From contig NZ_JAFFZO010000019.1 of NCBI RefSeq assembly GCF_016924145.1, positions 35,533 through 99,532 on the forward strand: a stretch of DNA of 64,000 bases, read 5' to 3'. Source of the stretch: Amphritea pacifica. GTDB lineage: Bacteria; Pseudomonadota; Gammaproteobacteria; Pseudomonadales; Balneatricaceae. Below the pieces are notes generated by a model. It searched no databases and was not told where the DNA came from. It worked only from the letters and a program-made list of their open reading frames with translations. Of this stretch, positions 15,859 to 25,830 are shown piece after piece. The position numbers and the translations under genes were made by a program. Every line of letters starts with the position of its first letter. Position 1 is the first letter of the stretch.

Positions 15859-16527
15859 TTATGCAGTTCCTAGTTGCTGCCTCCCCAGCCAGCCGCTCAG
15901 CAGGCAGATTGACAGAATCATCACCAGTGAACCCTGGGCTAACAACACCTCAGAAGAGGGGGGCGGTGCAATGGTCATGGTTATTACTGTGATGGCCAGT
16001 GCGAGCACACAGAGCAGGGTCATGCCCACCACTCTGGCGCTAGAGATTCTGGCACCATAGAGAAACAGTAACAGTCCGGCCAGCACAATACCTGCCTCAA
16101 TTAGCAAGATAACGGGCATATTATCCCAAAATTTCAGGCCCATCTTCAGCGAGGCATCGCCCAGCAGACAGAGATCGAGGTTATGCACCGTAAAGTCCAG
16201 TAACCAGTTGGAGAACACTGCCACCGAAACCATAAATACGGCTCGCTGGCCCACCCCCCTGAATTCTGAATACCAGAGAAACGCTGCCGCACCGGACATG
16301 ACAGACCAGATAAGTGCCGCAGAAAGACTGTGAGAGTAGGAAAAGTTAAATTTCAGTTGATGCTTATCGTTATAATTGTCAGGAATGGTGACCGACTCCC
16401 AGCCCAGCAGTACAAAGCTCCAGAGCAGCAGATCGAGAAACAGGGCTGCAGCCACTAATGCCCCCGGATTCACGCGCCGGTCCAATCGGCACAGAGCCAG
16501 TGCAACACCAATATGACCTGCCAGCAT
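15859..16527 (-). CDS. integral membrane protein of unknown function
   Basis: A 222-residue protein with about seven hydrophobic segments. HIGVALALCRLDRRVNPGAL at the start and a conserved-looking FNFSYSHSLSAALIWS near residue 60 recall bacterial membrane proteins of the metal-dependent hydrolase (YdjM) type, with His residues near the membrane. No catalytic role can be assigned. It is separated by 40 bp from the isomerase gene upstream. Confidence 0.7.
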   Translation of the reverse strand: MLAGHIGVALALCRLDRRVNPGALVAAALFLDLLLWSFVLLGWESVTIPDNYNDKHQLKFNFSYSHSLSAALIWSVMSGAAAFLWYSEFRGVGQRAVFMVSVAVFSNWLLDFTVHNLDLCLLGDASLKMGLKFWDNMPVILLIEAGIVLAGLLLFLYGARISSARVVGMTLLCVLALAITVITMTIAPPPSSEVLLAQGSLVMILSICLLSGWLGRQQLGTA

Positions 16528-16567
16528 AATGACCTCTCAGAGTAAACAGAGCCCGAGGCGGCCAGCG

Positions 16568-16909
16568 TCAGGCAATAAATTTGGCATAACTGCAACTATG
16601 GATATCCACAACCTCCACTGTTAAGGATATTCCAGCCAGATTACAATCTGTTAACCCCTTCAACACTGTAGAAGATAAAAGCTGTTTTTGCTCATCGGTT
16701 CTGCCACTTAATATTCTTATGGTTACGTGGATAAAATCAGCAGGGGCTGCCCCTGTGAGAAAATGATCGTAGGCTAAGGCGCGGGTTTTAATATCTTCGG
16801 CTTGGAACAAGCCGGATTTCAAGGCACCTTCATAGACGGTTTGTACCAGCTTTGCAGGGCTTAGCCGGGGAGCGAGCGTGTCTGAGAACTCAATAATACA
16901 GTGGGGCAA
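16568..16909 (-). CDS. 5-carboxymethyl-2-hydroxymuconate delta-isomerase-like tautomerase
   Basis: A 113-residue protein of the CHMI family (tautomerase superfamily). The catalytic N-terminal proline is in place right after Met (MPHCIIEFSD), and AYDHFLTGAAPADFIHVTIR matches the family core. In the homoprotocatechuate pathway this enzyme isomerises 5-carboxymethyl-2-hydroxymuconate. No other hpa genes are nearby, so this may be a stand-alone tautomerase with another substrate. Confidence 0.85.
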   Translation of the reverse strand: MPHCIIEFSDTLAPRLSPAKLVQTVYEGALKSGLFQAEDIKTRALAYDHFLTGAAPADFIHVTIRILSGRTDEQKQLLSSTVLKGLTDCNLAGISLTVEVVDIHSCSYAKFIA

Positions 16910-16962
16910 AGGTTGGTACTCCTGATAACATTAAGGTGGTGGGCCGGGATAACTAACCTGGA

Positions 16963-17667
16963 TCAGTCAATATCCAGCCAGTTAAACGATCGCTTTAAAA
17001 AGCGTTCCGCTTCGCTGTTGATTATCTGTCCGTGAGCCATAACGATCTTTTCCGGATGCCAGTGTAAGATATTTTGCAGATGTTGTTGCGCCCTCTTTTT
17101 ACTGAACATAAAGCTCAGTCGCCAGTCCAGGGGCATCTTGCCATTGGGCGCTAAAATGCCCGCAGCAGCGGCCACGAAGCGTTTCACTGGTGTAAACGAT
17201 TCCGGGGCAAAGTTCTCAATCAGATCGGTGACAATCAGCGTTGCCGAGGGTTTATGGAAAAATACACACTCTTCCATGGCCGGCGAACCGGTAAAAAGCA
17301 GTTGTTCGATATGCTCTGACCAGGGGGCATTGAAAAACGGGGTGAACATACCCTCAAAAACGATATCCGGACGTTTGAGCTGTACCTCTTTGGTGCCAAA
17401 GCTCAGGGCATCCGGATAATGATCCTGCCAGGCCTTAATAAACAGGTGGTGCAGATGGTTGGGGGAGATCAGGTATTTTACCCTGCCCAACTGGTCAATC
17501 TGACGGATCAGTTCCGTTGTCAGGGCGATGGGGCTGTGAACCCATAATTCATCACCGGGTAACCTGATGATCGTCATACGCGTCGTGTAGGGCAGGGTAA
17601 AAAAGGGTACGGCAGGCCCTTCAAAAATCCAGATGTTTTCACCTATTTCAGTCACAACACTCTCCAT
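16963..17667 (-). CDS. DUF4336 domain protein (metallo-beta-lactamase-like fold)
   Basis: The protein of about 234 residues has the DUF4336 pattern: ENIWIFEGPAVPFFTLPY at the start, LWVHSPIAL, then YLISPNHLHHLFIKAWQDHY and VTDLIENF. These correspond to a beta-lactamase-like fold with His ligands replaced or reduced. Function is unknown. A GTG 15 bp upstream is an alternative start. It lies between the isomerase gene and a flavoprotein-like gene on the same strand, with gaps that suggest separate transcripts. Confidence 0.75.
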   Translation of the reverse strand: MESVVTEIGENIWIFEGPAVPFFTLPYTTRMTIIRLPGDELWVHSPIALTTELIRQIDQLGRVKYLISPNHLHHLFIKAWQDHYPDALSFGTKEVQLKRPDIVFEGMFTPFFNAPWSEHIEQLLFTGSPAMEECVFFHKPSATLIVTDLIENFAPESFTPVKRFVAAAAGILAPNGKMPLDWRLSFMFSKKRAQQHLQNILHWHPEKIVMAHGQIINSEAERFLKRSFNWLDID

Positions 17668-17787
17668 TAACAACGTTGCCACAAAAACGTTTTTGACCAG
17701 GTGCTTCAGTTACAGAGCTGAAGAGACAGGGGCTGCTGCGACATTGGCATTTAGCGGCCATCTTTCAGCTGTTCTCTTACAGTGCGC

Positions 17788-18366
17788 TTATTGGTTGTGC
17801 TTTTCAGGGGCACTGATTCCAGTGCGTTCAACGATCTCGGTGTCAAAACCATCGAGACTTTGCTGGTTTCTGTCGTACCAGTAGGCCTCAATACCCTGTT
17901 TGCCTTTTTTCTCTGCCCAGTTAGTTAACGCATCACGGTCGCCTTTATAATCAAACAGGGGCACTGACATGCCGCAGGATGACTGAACCAGATTAATATC
18001 CAGAATAAAGATCTGCCGGGCGGCTTCGCTGGCAGGAAAAAGTGAGCGATACTCGCACCAGTCGGGGTCCTGCCGATGCAGCACCCGGGCATCGCCATAC
18101 GCTCTGAGAATCAGTGGCGCAGCCTGAAAATCACAGAACATCAGTGTCATTCTCGGGTTCTGCAGCACATGGGCGGCAGATTCATTGCCACTACCGGTCA
18201 GGTTTAACCAGGCTATTCTGGTCGGGCTGATCACTCTGAGGGAATCACCACCTTTGGGGGACAGGTTAACATGGCCGGTTGCCGCGGCTGTTGCCACAAA
18301 GTAGATCTTCTGTTCACCGATAAACTCAATGTGTTGAGTGGACAGTTCTGTAAATTGCTGACCCAT
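17788..18366 (-). CDS. pyridoxamine 5'-phosphate oxidase-like flavin-binding protein
   Basis: A 192-residue split-barrel protein of the PNPOx-like family. KIYFVATAAATGHVNLSPKG is the typical FMN-binding entry, followed by RVISPTRIAWLNLTGSGNES. An in-frame ATG 63 bp upstream exists, but the ATG at 18366 follows AAGGGAA and matches the usual start. Relatives reduce small molecules or sequester FMN, F420 or haem; the substrate cannot be told. Confidence 0.82.
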   Translation of the reverse strand: MGQQFTELSTQHIEFIGEQKIYFVATAAATGHVNLSPKGGDSLRVISPTRIAWLNLTGSGNESAAHVLQNPRMTLMFCDFQAAPLILRAYGDARVLHRQDPDWCEYRSLFPASEAARQIFILDINLVQSSCGMSVPLFDYKGDRDALTNWAEKKGKQGIEAYWYDRNQQSLDGFDTEIVERTGISAPEKHNQ

Positions 18367-18494
18367 GTCGTGTTCCCTTTGTTTTGCTGTATCACCCTCT
18401 ACCCGATTAATATCAGATGATTGCGCCAATGTGAAACAGAAAAGGCCAGGAATTGCTTCCCAGCCTTTTGTTGGTTTCTATATTCAGGGCAGCG

Positions 18495-20777
18495 TTATGC
18501 TGCCAGCCGTTGCTCCCGCAGGATTTTAGCCGCTGCAACCATATTGATCAGGCTGGGGGCAACCTCATCCCAGCCACGGGTTTTCAGACCGCAGTCCGGA
18601 TTGATCCAGAGACGCTCTGCCGGAATCAGGCTGGCGGCTTTTTCAATCAGTGTCTGGATCTGCTCCACCGTTGGCGTGTTCGGGCTGTGGATATCATAAA
18701 CACCGGGGCCAATTTCATTGGGATAGTTAAACTCGGTGAACACTTCCAGCAGCTCCATATTGGAACGGCTGGTTTCAATGGTGATCACATCGGCATCCAT
18801 ATCGGCAATCGCCTGAATAATGTCATTGAATTCGGCATAACACATATGGGTGTGGATCTGAGTTTCCGGTTGTACGCCACTGGCGGACACGCGGAAGGCA
18901 TAGACCGCCCATTGCAGATAGAAATCCCACTCCGACTGTTTCAGCGGCAGCCCTTCACGAATTGCCGGTTCATCGATCTGGATCGCAGCGATGCCGGCCT
19001 GTTCCAGATCGACCACCTCGTCCCGCAGAGCCAGGGCGATCTGCAGACAGGTTTCTGAACGGGGCTGATCGTCCCGCACAAACGCCCACTGCAGCATAGT
19101 CACAGGCCCCGTCAGCATCCCTTTTACCGGTTTGTTGCTCAGTGACTGGGCATAACGGCTCCAGCCGACGGTCATCGCTTCTTTGCGCAGGATGTCACCA
19201 TAGATAATCGGCGGCTTAACGCAACGGGAACCATAGGACTGCACCCAGCCCAACTGACTGGTGGTATAGCCTTCCAGCTGTTCGCCAAAGTATTCCACCA
19301 TATCGTTGCGTTCCGGTTCGCCATGCACCAGCATATCCAGACCATAGCGCTCCTGGCGTTCGATACAGTCTTTAATCTCTGCCTGCATGATTGCGGTATA
19401 GGCGATCTCATCCAGCTCTCCACGGCGGTAACGGGCCCGCGCAGAACGGATATCGGTGGTTTGCGGGAAGGAGCCGATAGTTGTGGTCGGGAACGCAGGA
19501 AGCTGTAGCTTTTGCTGCTGCTTTATCGCACGTTCAGTGTAGGGCAGGCCCCGCTCCCCATCTTTTGGCATCAGTCCGTTGACGCGGCGCTTCACCTCAA
19601 TACGGTGTACCCGCTGGGACTGTGTCCGGGCGGTTACATGTTGCAGGTTTGCTGCCAGCTGAGCGCTGTGTTTACCCTCGATCGCCTGTTTCAGCAGGCT
19701 GATCTCTGCCAGTTTTTGTCGCGCAAATGCCAGCCAGCTGTATAACTCGGGATCAAAGCCGGTTTCCTGCTCCAGATCTACTGGCACATGCAGCAATGAA
19801 CAGCTGCTGGAGAGCCAGAGGTTATCTCCCCGTCGCTCAGCAACCGGTGTGAGACGCTCAGCCACGGCTGTAATATCGGTTTTCCAGATATTGCGACCAT
19901 CGATGGCCCCCACTGAGAGCACCTGGTCTGTTCTGAGCTGTTCGCTGAAACGGATAAACTCATCACCGCCACGCACTGCATCCAGATGAAAACCATCCAC
20001 TGGCAGGTAGGCAGTGAGATCAAAGTTATGGTCCAGCGCATCAAAGTAGGTGGTCAGCATCAGCTTCAGTCCGGTGCCACAACTGCTCAGGGTCTGATAA
20101 GCCTCGCGATAGGCTTCCTGCCATTTAGGTGACAGCTCCAGTACCAGCGCCGGTTCATCGATCTGCAGCCAATCGATATTTTTGCGTGAAAGTAGATTCA
20201 GCAGACCTTTATAACTGTCAAGCAGAGCAGGTAACAGCGTTAGTTTATCGAACGCCTGTGAAGCACATTTAGCCAGCCACAGGTAGGTCACCGGGCCGAT
20301 AATTACAGGCTTTACCTGATGGCCGGCTTGCTGTGCTTCGGCTATCTCCGCCAGCAGTTTTTCCGGATTGAGAATGAACTGTTGTGTAGCAGTCAGCTCT
20401 GGTACCAGGTAGTGATAGTTGGTATCAAACCATTTAGTCATCTCGCAGGCACGGGTTGCCTTGCCTGATGGTGCCCGTCCCCGGGCCATGCGGAAATAAT
20501 TATCAAAGCTATCACAGCTGCCATCGCTGAAACGCTGAGGAACCACACCCAGCAGTACCGAGTGATCCAGCACCTGGTCATACAGAGAGAAATCATTGAC
20601 AGTGACCAGATCCATGCCACTTTCAGCCTGAATATTCCAGTTTTGCATTCGCAAAGTCTTTGCCACATCAGCCAGCTCATTGCGGCTGGATTTTCCATGC
20701 CAGTAGTTCTCAAGGGCGAACTTCAGTTCGCGCTGAGCACCAATACGGGGAAAGCCCGGAATATGTGTTTTCACCAT
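18495..20777 (-). CDS. metE: cobalamin-independent methionine synthase MetE
   Basis: MetE (760 aa) transfers the methyl group of 5-methyltetrahydropteroyl-triglutamate to homocysteine in the cytosol. The duplicated barrel is complete. The zinc ligands appear in the C-terminal half ([11 protein letters not shown] and [10 protein letters not shown]), and the N-terminal start [19 protein letters not shown] is canonical. An AGGAGA ribosome site precedes the start. The upstream gap shows no clear MetR box and there is no metR gene beside it. Confidence 0.97.
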   Translation of the reverse strand: MVKTHIPGFPRIGAQRELKFALENYWHGKSSRNELADVAKTLRMQNWNIQAESGMDLVTVNDFSLYDQVLDHSVLLGVVPQRFSDGSCDSFDNYFRMARGRAPSGKATRACEMTKWFDTNYHYLVPELTATQQFILNPEKLLAEIAEAQQAGHQVKPVIIGPVTYLWLAKCASQAFDKLTLLPALLDSYKGLLNLLSRKNIDWLQIDEPALVLELSPKWQEAYREAYQTLSSCGTGLKLMLTTYFDALDHNFDLTAYLPVDGFHLDAVRGGDEFIRFSEQLRTDQVLSVGAIDGRNIWKTDITAVAERLTPVAERRGDNLWLSSSCSLLHVPVDLEQETGFDPELYSWLAFARQKLAEISLLKQAIEGKHSAQLAANLQHVTARTQSQRVHRIEVKRRVNGLMPKDGERGLPYTERAIKQQQKLQLPAFPTTTIGSFPQTTDIRSARARYRRGELDEIAYTAIMQAEIKDCIERQERYGLDMLVHGEPERNDMVEYFGEQLEGYTTSQLGWVQSYGSRCVKPPIIYGDILRKEAMTVGWSRYAQSLSNKPVKGMLTGPVTMLQWAFVRDDQPRSETCLQIALALRDEVVDLEQAGIAAIQIDEPAIREGLPLKQSEWDFYLQWAVYAFRVSASGVQPETQIHTHMCYAEFNDIIQAIADMDADVITIETSRSNMELLEVFTEFNYPNEIGPGVYDIHSPNTPTVEQIQTLIEKAASLIPAERLWINPDCGLKTRGWDEVAPSLINMVAAAKILREQRLAA

Positions 20778-20949
20778 CTTCTCCTGTTGATAGTTCTTTA
20801 GAGTCGTTCTTTGAGACAGCGGTTTGTCCCGAAAGAGGAGATGATTATGGTGATGATTTAATATGAGGTAAATTGATATAAAATCACAAATTATTGAATT
20901 AAATTAATAATGTCGTTTTTCCCTATCCCATGATCAAAAATAGATGGGG

Positions 20950-21363
20950 CTATTTCAGGGATTGCTCTGATGTCGTGTCAGCAGATAGCGGACGTTTTGA
21001 GGGTTTTCGCCAGACATACCAGAGCGCCAATATAACCGTAGCGGCAGCGACCGCTTTCAGACCAGGATGGAAACTCAGAAATAGCAACGGATAGCTGATC
21101 ATTATCAGCATCATGCCGCTGGCGAATAGCTTTGCCTTCAGTGGGATCACCCCGTGCTCTTCCCAGTCACGGATATAGTGACCAAACCAGCGATGGTTGA
21201 GCAGATACTGGTGCAGACGCTCCGAACTGCGGGAAAAGCAGAATGCTGCAACCAGCAGGAAAGGGGTGGTCGGGACCAGTGGCAGTAACAGTCCGATAAT
21301 CCCTAACAGTACGAAAAAAAAACCGCTCAGCAGGAAAAGTGTCCGGATCAGTGTTTGTCGCAC
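20950..21363 (-). CDS. DUF454 inner membrane protein (YbaN family)
   Basis: A 137-residue protein with three to four hydrophobic segments. The family signature is clear: GIIGLLLPLVPTTPFLLVAA, then FCFSRSSERLHQYLLNHRWF and HGVIPLKAK. Function is unknown in all members. It stands alone, transcribed away from gcdH. Confidence 0.88.
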   Translation of the reverse strand: MRQTLIRTLFLLSGFFFVLLGIIGLLLPLVPTTPFLLVAAFCFSRSSERLHQYLLNHRWFGHYIRDWEEHGVIPLKAKLFASGMMLIMISYPLLFLSFHPGLKAVAAATVILALWYVWRKPSKRPLSADTTSEQSLK

Positions 21364-21778
21364 AGTGTGTCCTCAATGAATTGTCTTGATTCATCCTAGC
21401 AGGCTGATGACCTCAGATCTTCAATTATCGTATCGCGATGGAAAGCTGCAGCAGAGACCCGGCGGTTTTGGTCAGTATTTTAAACAGTGTCCCGGAGGCG
21501 TCTCCCTGCAGACATCAGCACCATTACAGGTCCGTTAGTGCGGCAGATAGACTGTAATGTTATGCATTCTTCTACCTCCCCCGGATGGGGCATATACCTG
21601 AAAGCGGGGGCAGCGGTAGTATCGCTATCAGGACAAAATCGATATCGCCATCGTTGTTACATAGGCTTGATTTTGTAAAAAATAATGAACAATATGCTGC
21701 TATCATTCCTAACAGAACCGGTGGAAACCGCTCTCAGAAGCGGTGGCTGCACATAACGAGAAGCAAGAGGCGTGTTCC
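21364..21778. other. divergent intergenic region before gcdH
   Basis: About 415 bp between the YbaN-family gene and gcdH. It presumably holds both promoters. No credible gene, repeat or hairpin was found, and no LysR-type regulator gene, which often sits next to gcdH, is present. Confidence 0.6.
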
Positions 21779-22966
21779 ATGAGCAAATCTTCTACAAAGC
21801 CTGCATTTAACTGGGAAGATCCGTTTTCCCTTGAAACTCAACTGACCGAAGAGGAGCGGATGGTACGCGATGCCGCCCGTGATTACTGTCAGGGTCAGCT
21901 GTTACCGCGGGTTACAGAAGCCAACCGTAACGAAATTTTCCACACCGAAATTATGCAGGAGCTGGGTGAACTCGGTTTATTGGGTTCCACCCTGCCAGAG
22001 CAGTACGGTGGTTCAGAAGTTAACTATGTGTGTTACGGACTGGTTGCGCGTGAAGTTGAACGGGTCGACAGTGGTTACCGTTCTGCGATGTCGGTGCAGT
22101 CCTCGCTGGTGATGCACCCGATCTATGCTTACGGCAGCGAAGAACAGCGGATGAAGTATCTGCCCAAACTGGTTACCGGTGAGTGGATCGGTTGTTTTGG
22201 CCTGACTGAGCCTGATGTAGGCTCAGATCCAAATAACATGAAAACCCGCGCCACTAAAGTGGAGGGTGGTTACATCCTTAAAGGCGCGAAGATGTGGATC
22301 ACCAACTCGCCGGTTGCCGATGTGTTCGTGGTCTGGGCGAAGCTGGACGGTGTGGTCCGCGGTTTTGTACTGGAGAAAGGGATGCCGGGACTGAGTGCGC
22401 CTAAGATTGAGGGTAAGTTCTCTCTGCGCGCCTCGGTGACCGGTGAGATCGTCATGGAAGATGTGTTTGTCCCTGACGAAAATCTGCTGCCCGGTGTTGA
22501 AGGGCTGGCCGGTCCGTTTGGCTGTCTGAATAAAGCCCGCTACGGTATCGCCTGGGGTTCACTGGGGGCGGCTGAGTTCTGCTGGACCGCTGCCCGTCAG
22601 TACACCCTGGACCGGATTCAGTTCCAGCGTCCGCTGGCCGCAAACCAACTGGTGCAGAAAAAACTGGCCGATATGCAAACTGAGATCTCTCTGGGTCTGC
22701 AGGGCTGTCTGCAGATGGGTCGTCTGATGGATGACAATCGTTGCCCGGTTGAACTGATCTCGCTGATGAAGCGCAACAACTGTGGTAAGTCTCTGGATAT
22801 CGCCCGGGTTGCCCGTGATATGCACGGAGGTAACGGTATCTCCGATGAGTTTGGTGTGATTCGTCATGTAATGAACCTGGAAGCAGTCAATACCTACGAA
22901 GGCACCCACGACATTCATGCTCTGATTCTGGGGCGTGCGATGACAGGCATTCAGGCGTTCTTCTGA
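21779..22966 (+). CDS. gcdH: glutaryl-CoA dehydrogenase
   Basis: A 395-residue acyl-CoA dehydrogenase-family flavoenzyme that oxidises and decarboxylates glutaryl-CoA to crotonyl-CoA. [19 protein letters not shown] and the C-terminal [19 protein letters not shown], with the catalytic Glu in YEG, are specific for the GcdH group. The ATG at 21779 follows AAGAGG; a 12-residue upstream extension is open but less likely. It overlaps the CoA-transferase gene by one base (TGATG), so the two are translated together. Confidence 0.93.
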   Translation: MSKSSTKPAFNWEDPFSLETQLTEEERMVRDAARDYCQGQLLPRVTEANRNEIFHTEIMQELGELGLLGSTLPEQYGGSEVNYVCYGLVAREVERVDSGYRSAMSVQSSLVMHPIYAYGSEEQRMKYLPKLVTGEWIGCFGLTEPDVGSDPNNMKTRATKVEGGYILKGAKMWITNSPVADVFVVWAKLDGVVRGFVLEKGMPGLSAPKIEGKFSLRASVTGEIVMEDVFVPDENLLPGVEGLAGPFGCLNKARYGIAWGSLGAAEFCWTAARQYTLDRIQFQRPLAANQLVQKKLADMQTEISLGLQGCLQMGRLMDDNRCPVELISLMKRNNCGKSLDIARVARDMHGGNGISDEFGVIRHVMNLEAVNTYEGTHDIHALILGRAMTGIQAFF

Positions 22967-24174
22967 TGGCTGGCGCGCTGAGTCATATCAAAGTACTTGA
23001 TCTCAGCCGTATTCTGGCAGGCCCCTGGGCCGGCCAGATGCTGGCAGATTTTGGTGCTGAAGTGATTAAGGTGGAGCGTCCTGGCTGTGGTGATGATACC
23101 CGTGGCTGGGGGCCTCCGTTTGTTAAGGACCCGGATGGCAACCCGACAGACGCCGCCTATTTTCATGCGGCGAACCGGGGTAAACACTCAATTGCAATTG
23201 ATATGACCACCCCTGAGGGGCAGGCGCTGATTAAGCGTTTGGCAGCAGAGGTCGATGTTGTTATCGAGAACTATAAAGTGGGTGGCCTGAAAAAATATGG
23301 TCTCGACTATGACAGCCTGAAAACGGTCAATCCCGGGTTGATCTACTGCTCTGTCACCGGTTTTGGTCAGGACGGACCCTATGCGCAACGGGCCGGTTAT
23401 GACTTTATGATTCAGGCGATGGGCGGCTTGATGAGTGTTACAGGTGATGCCGATGGTCAGCCAATGAAGGTGGGCGTTGCACTGGCGGATGTGATGACCG
23501 GTCTGTATGCCTGTAATGGTATTCAGGCGGCGCTGTTGCACCGTAATGAAACCGGTGTGGGGCAACATATCGATATGGCCCTGCTGGATGTACAGGTAGC
23601 AACGCTGGCGAATCAGGCGATGAACTACCTGGTGGGGGGCAAGCCACCGGTACGACTGGGGAATGCCCATCCGAATATCGTCCCTTATGAGGCGTTCCCG
23701 ACCGCCGATGGTCACATTATTCTGGCGGTGGGCAATGATGCTCAGTTTGCCCGCTTCTGTGCCCTGGCGGGCGCCCCGGAACTGGCGGATAATCCCGCTT
23801 TTGTCACTAACTCATTACGGGTTGAAAACCGCGCACAACTGACACCGCTGGTGGCCGGGCTGATGCGTAGTCACAGCAGTGACTGGTGGCTGGAGAACCT
23901 TGAGTTGCAAGGGGTGCCGTGCGGGCCGATCAATACGCTGGATAAAGTGTTTGCTGATCCGCAGGTGAAACACCGGCGGATGCAGGTAGATCTGCCACAT
24001 CCTGCGTGTGGCAGCGTGCCTGGCGTTGCCAGTCCGGTGAAATTTTCCCACACCCCGATAGAGTACAACGCTGCGCCACCGATGCTGGGGCAGCATACCG
24101 ATGAGGTACTGGCCTCTCTGGGACTGAGCGAAGCGGAAATTACACAATTAAAAGAGCTGAACGTTGTTGCCTGA
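22966..24174 (+). CDS. family III CoA-transferase (succinate/glutarate-CoA transferase type)
   Basis: A 402-residue CaiB/BaiF family enzyme. The start SHIKVLDLSRILAGPWAGQM, then HSIAIDMTTPEG and the Asp nucleophile region (GQHIDMALLDVQVA) are typical. Coupling to gcdH indicates that it makes glutaryl-CoA from glutarate, using succinyl-CoA as donor. That substrate is an inference from context and from similar gcdH-linked genes. Confidence 0.88.
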   Translation: MAGALSHIKVLDLSRILAGPWAGQMLADFGAEVIKVERPGCGDDTRGWGPPFVKDPDGNPTDAAYFHAANRGKHSIAIDMTTPEGQALIKRLAAEVDVVIENYKVGGLKKYGLDYDSLKTVNPGLIYCSVTGFGQDGPYAQRAGYDFMIQAMGGLMSVTGDADGQPMKVGVALADVMTGLYACNGIQAALLHRNETGVGQHIDMALLDVQVATLANQAMNYLVGGKPPVRLGNAHPNIVPYEAFPTADGHIILAVGNDAQFARFCALAGAPELADNPAFVTNSLRVENRAQLTPLVAGLMRSHSSDWWLENLELQGVPCGPINTLDKVFADPQVKHRRMQVDLPHPACGSVPGVASPVKFSHTPIEYNAAPPMLGQHTDEVLASLGLSEAEITQLKELNVVA

Positions 24175-24274
24175 GATCTGGTTTACTACCTTTATAAGGT
24201 CTGTATAACGTTCTGAATATAAGAGTGCTGGATATATAAGCGCTGTAATTAAAAGTTCTGTCTGTTGATACACG

Positions 24275-24294
24275 CCCCGATATCGGTATCGGGG
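24275..24294 (+). terminator. probable terminator after the CoA-transferase gene
   Basis: A perfect 8-bp stem CCCCGATA/TATCGGGG with a 4-base loop is followed by TGTTATTGCTGTTTTT. It lies 100 bp past the CoA-transferase stop and 26 bp before the dehydrogenase start, so it could also act as a leader hairpin for that gene. Confidence 0.6.
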
Positions 24295-24320
24295 TGTTAT
24301 TGCTGTTTTTGGAGTTACAC

Positions 24321-25778
24321 ATGATTACCCTGAAAGATCCGTCGCTGTTAAAGCAACACGCCTACGTCAATGGTCAGTGGATTGACGCCCTGAATGGTGA
24401 AACCAATGCGGTACTGAATCCGGCCACCGGTGAGCAGATCGCCACCGTGCCGGATCTGGGGGCAGAAGAAACCGAAGCGGCCATCGCCGCCGCTGACGTG
24501 GCTTTTAAAAGCTGGAAAAAGAAGACGGCTAAAGAGCGTTCTGTACTGCTGCGTAAATGGTTTGAACTGATCGTTGCCAACAAGGATGATCTGGCTATTC
24601 TGATGACCGCAGAACAGGGCAAGCCCATTGCAGAATCAGCCGGTGAAGTGTTGTATGGCGCGTCATTTATCGAATGGTATGCGGAAGAGGGTAAACGGGC
24701 CTACGGTGATGTTATCCCGTCCCACGCAGCGGATAAGCGCATTATCGTGACTAAAGAGCCGATCGGCGTAACCGCAGCGATTACCCCCTGGAACTTCCCC
24801 AATGCGATGATCACCCGTAAATGTGCCCCGGCCCTGGCAGTGGGCTGTACGATGATTATCAAGCCCGCTGAAGATACGCCGCTATCGGCGCTGGCATTGA
24901 TGGAGCTGGCAGACCGTGCTGGTATTCCGGCAGGTGTTGTCAACGTTGTCACCACTAAGCGTCCAATCGAAGTGGGCAAAACCCTCACCGATAGCCCGGT
25001 GGTGCGTAAGCTCTCCTTTACCGGTTCTACGCCGGTGGGTAAACAGCTGATGCGTCAGTGTGCCGACACAGTGAAGAAAACTTCGATGGAGCTGGGGGGG
25101 AATGCCCCGCTGATTATCTTTGATGATGCGGATCTCGATAAAGCGGTGCCAGCCGCGATCGCCTCTAAATATCGCAACTCCGGTCAGACCTGTGTCTGTG
25201 CTAACCGTCTGCTGATTCAGAGTGGTATCTATGAAGAGTTTGCTCAGCGCTATGCCGCCGAGGTTGCCAAACTGCAGGTGGGTAACTGTTCTGAAGGTGA
25301 GTTTCAACAGGGGCCGCTGATCAATAAGGCCGCGCTGGATAAAGTGACCTCGATGGTTGATGATGCGGTGGCCAAAGGGGCGCGGATTATTTCCGGAGGC
25401 AAACCCCATGCTCTGGGCGGGAATTTCTACGAACCGACCATTGTTGCTGATATCACTAACGATATGCGTCTGGCCCATGAGGAGATTTTTGGCCCGGTGG
25501 CGCCGCTGTTCCGTTTTGACACTGAAGAGGAAGCGGTGCAGATCGCCAACGACACTGAGTTTGGTCTGGCGGCGTACTTCTTTACCCGAGATTATGCCCG
25601 CGTCTTCCGCGTGTCTGAAGCGCTGGAATACGGCATGGTCGCGGTTAACGATGGCATTCTGTCAACCGAGGTGGCTCCGTTTGGTGGTGTTAAAGAGTCG
25701 GGTACCGGCCGGGAAGGTTCTAAGTACGGTATGGAGGACTACCTGGAGATCAAATACACCCTGGTGGGCGGGCTGTAA
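24321..25778 (+). CDS. glutarate/succinate semialdehyde dehydrogenase
   Basis: A 485-residue NAD(P)-dependent aldehyde dehydrogenase of the GabD/DavD group. TPWNFPNAMITRKCAPALA (cofactor site), ELGGNAPLIIFDDADLD (catalytic Glu) and NSGQTCVCANR (catalytic Cys) are all intact. The ATG used here has GGAG upstream and drops a nine-residue hydrophobic extension. Next to gcdH and a CoA-transferase it most likely oxidises glutarate semialdehyde from 5-aminovalerate (lysine breakdown), but succinate semialdehyde is possible. No davT/gabT transaminase gene is in the window. Confidence 0.9.
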   Translation: MITLKDPSLLKQHAYVNGQWIDALNGETNAVLNPATGEQIATVPDLGAEETEAAIAAADVAFKSWKKKTAKERSVLLRKWFELIVANKDDLAILMTAEQGKPIAESAGEVLYGASFIEWYAEEGKRAYGDVIPSHAADKRIIVTKEPIGVTAAITPWNFPNAMITRKCAPALAVGCTMIIKPAEDTPLSALALMELADRAGIPAGVVNVVTTKRPIEVGKTLTDSPVVRKLSFTGSTPVGKQLMRQCADTVKKTSMELGGNAPLIIFDDADLDKAVPAAIASKYRNSGQTCVCANRLLIQSGIYEEFAQRYAAEVAKLQVGNCSEGEFQQGPLINKAALDKVTSMVDDAVAKGARIISGGKPHALGGNFYEPTIVADITNDMRLAHEEIFGPVAPLFRFDTEEEAVQIANDTEFGLAAYFFTRDYARVFRVSEALEYGMVAVNDGILSTEVAPFGGVKESGTGREGSKYGMEDYLEIKYTLVGGL

Positions 25779-25830
25779 CAGCACTGACCGGTTAAAAAGG
25801 TTCTTCACGCCAGAGAGTACTGGAAGAGGG

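Noticed and set aside
20778-20949. MetR box or B12 riboswitch before metE
   Set aside because: No TGAA-N5-TTCA match and no riboswitch-like length or conserved core in this 170-bp gap.
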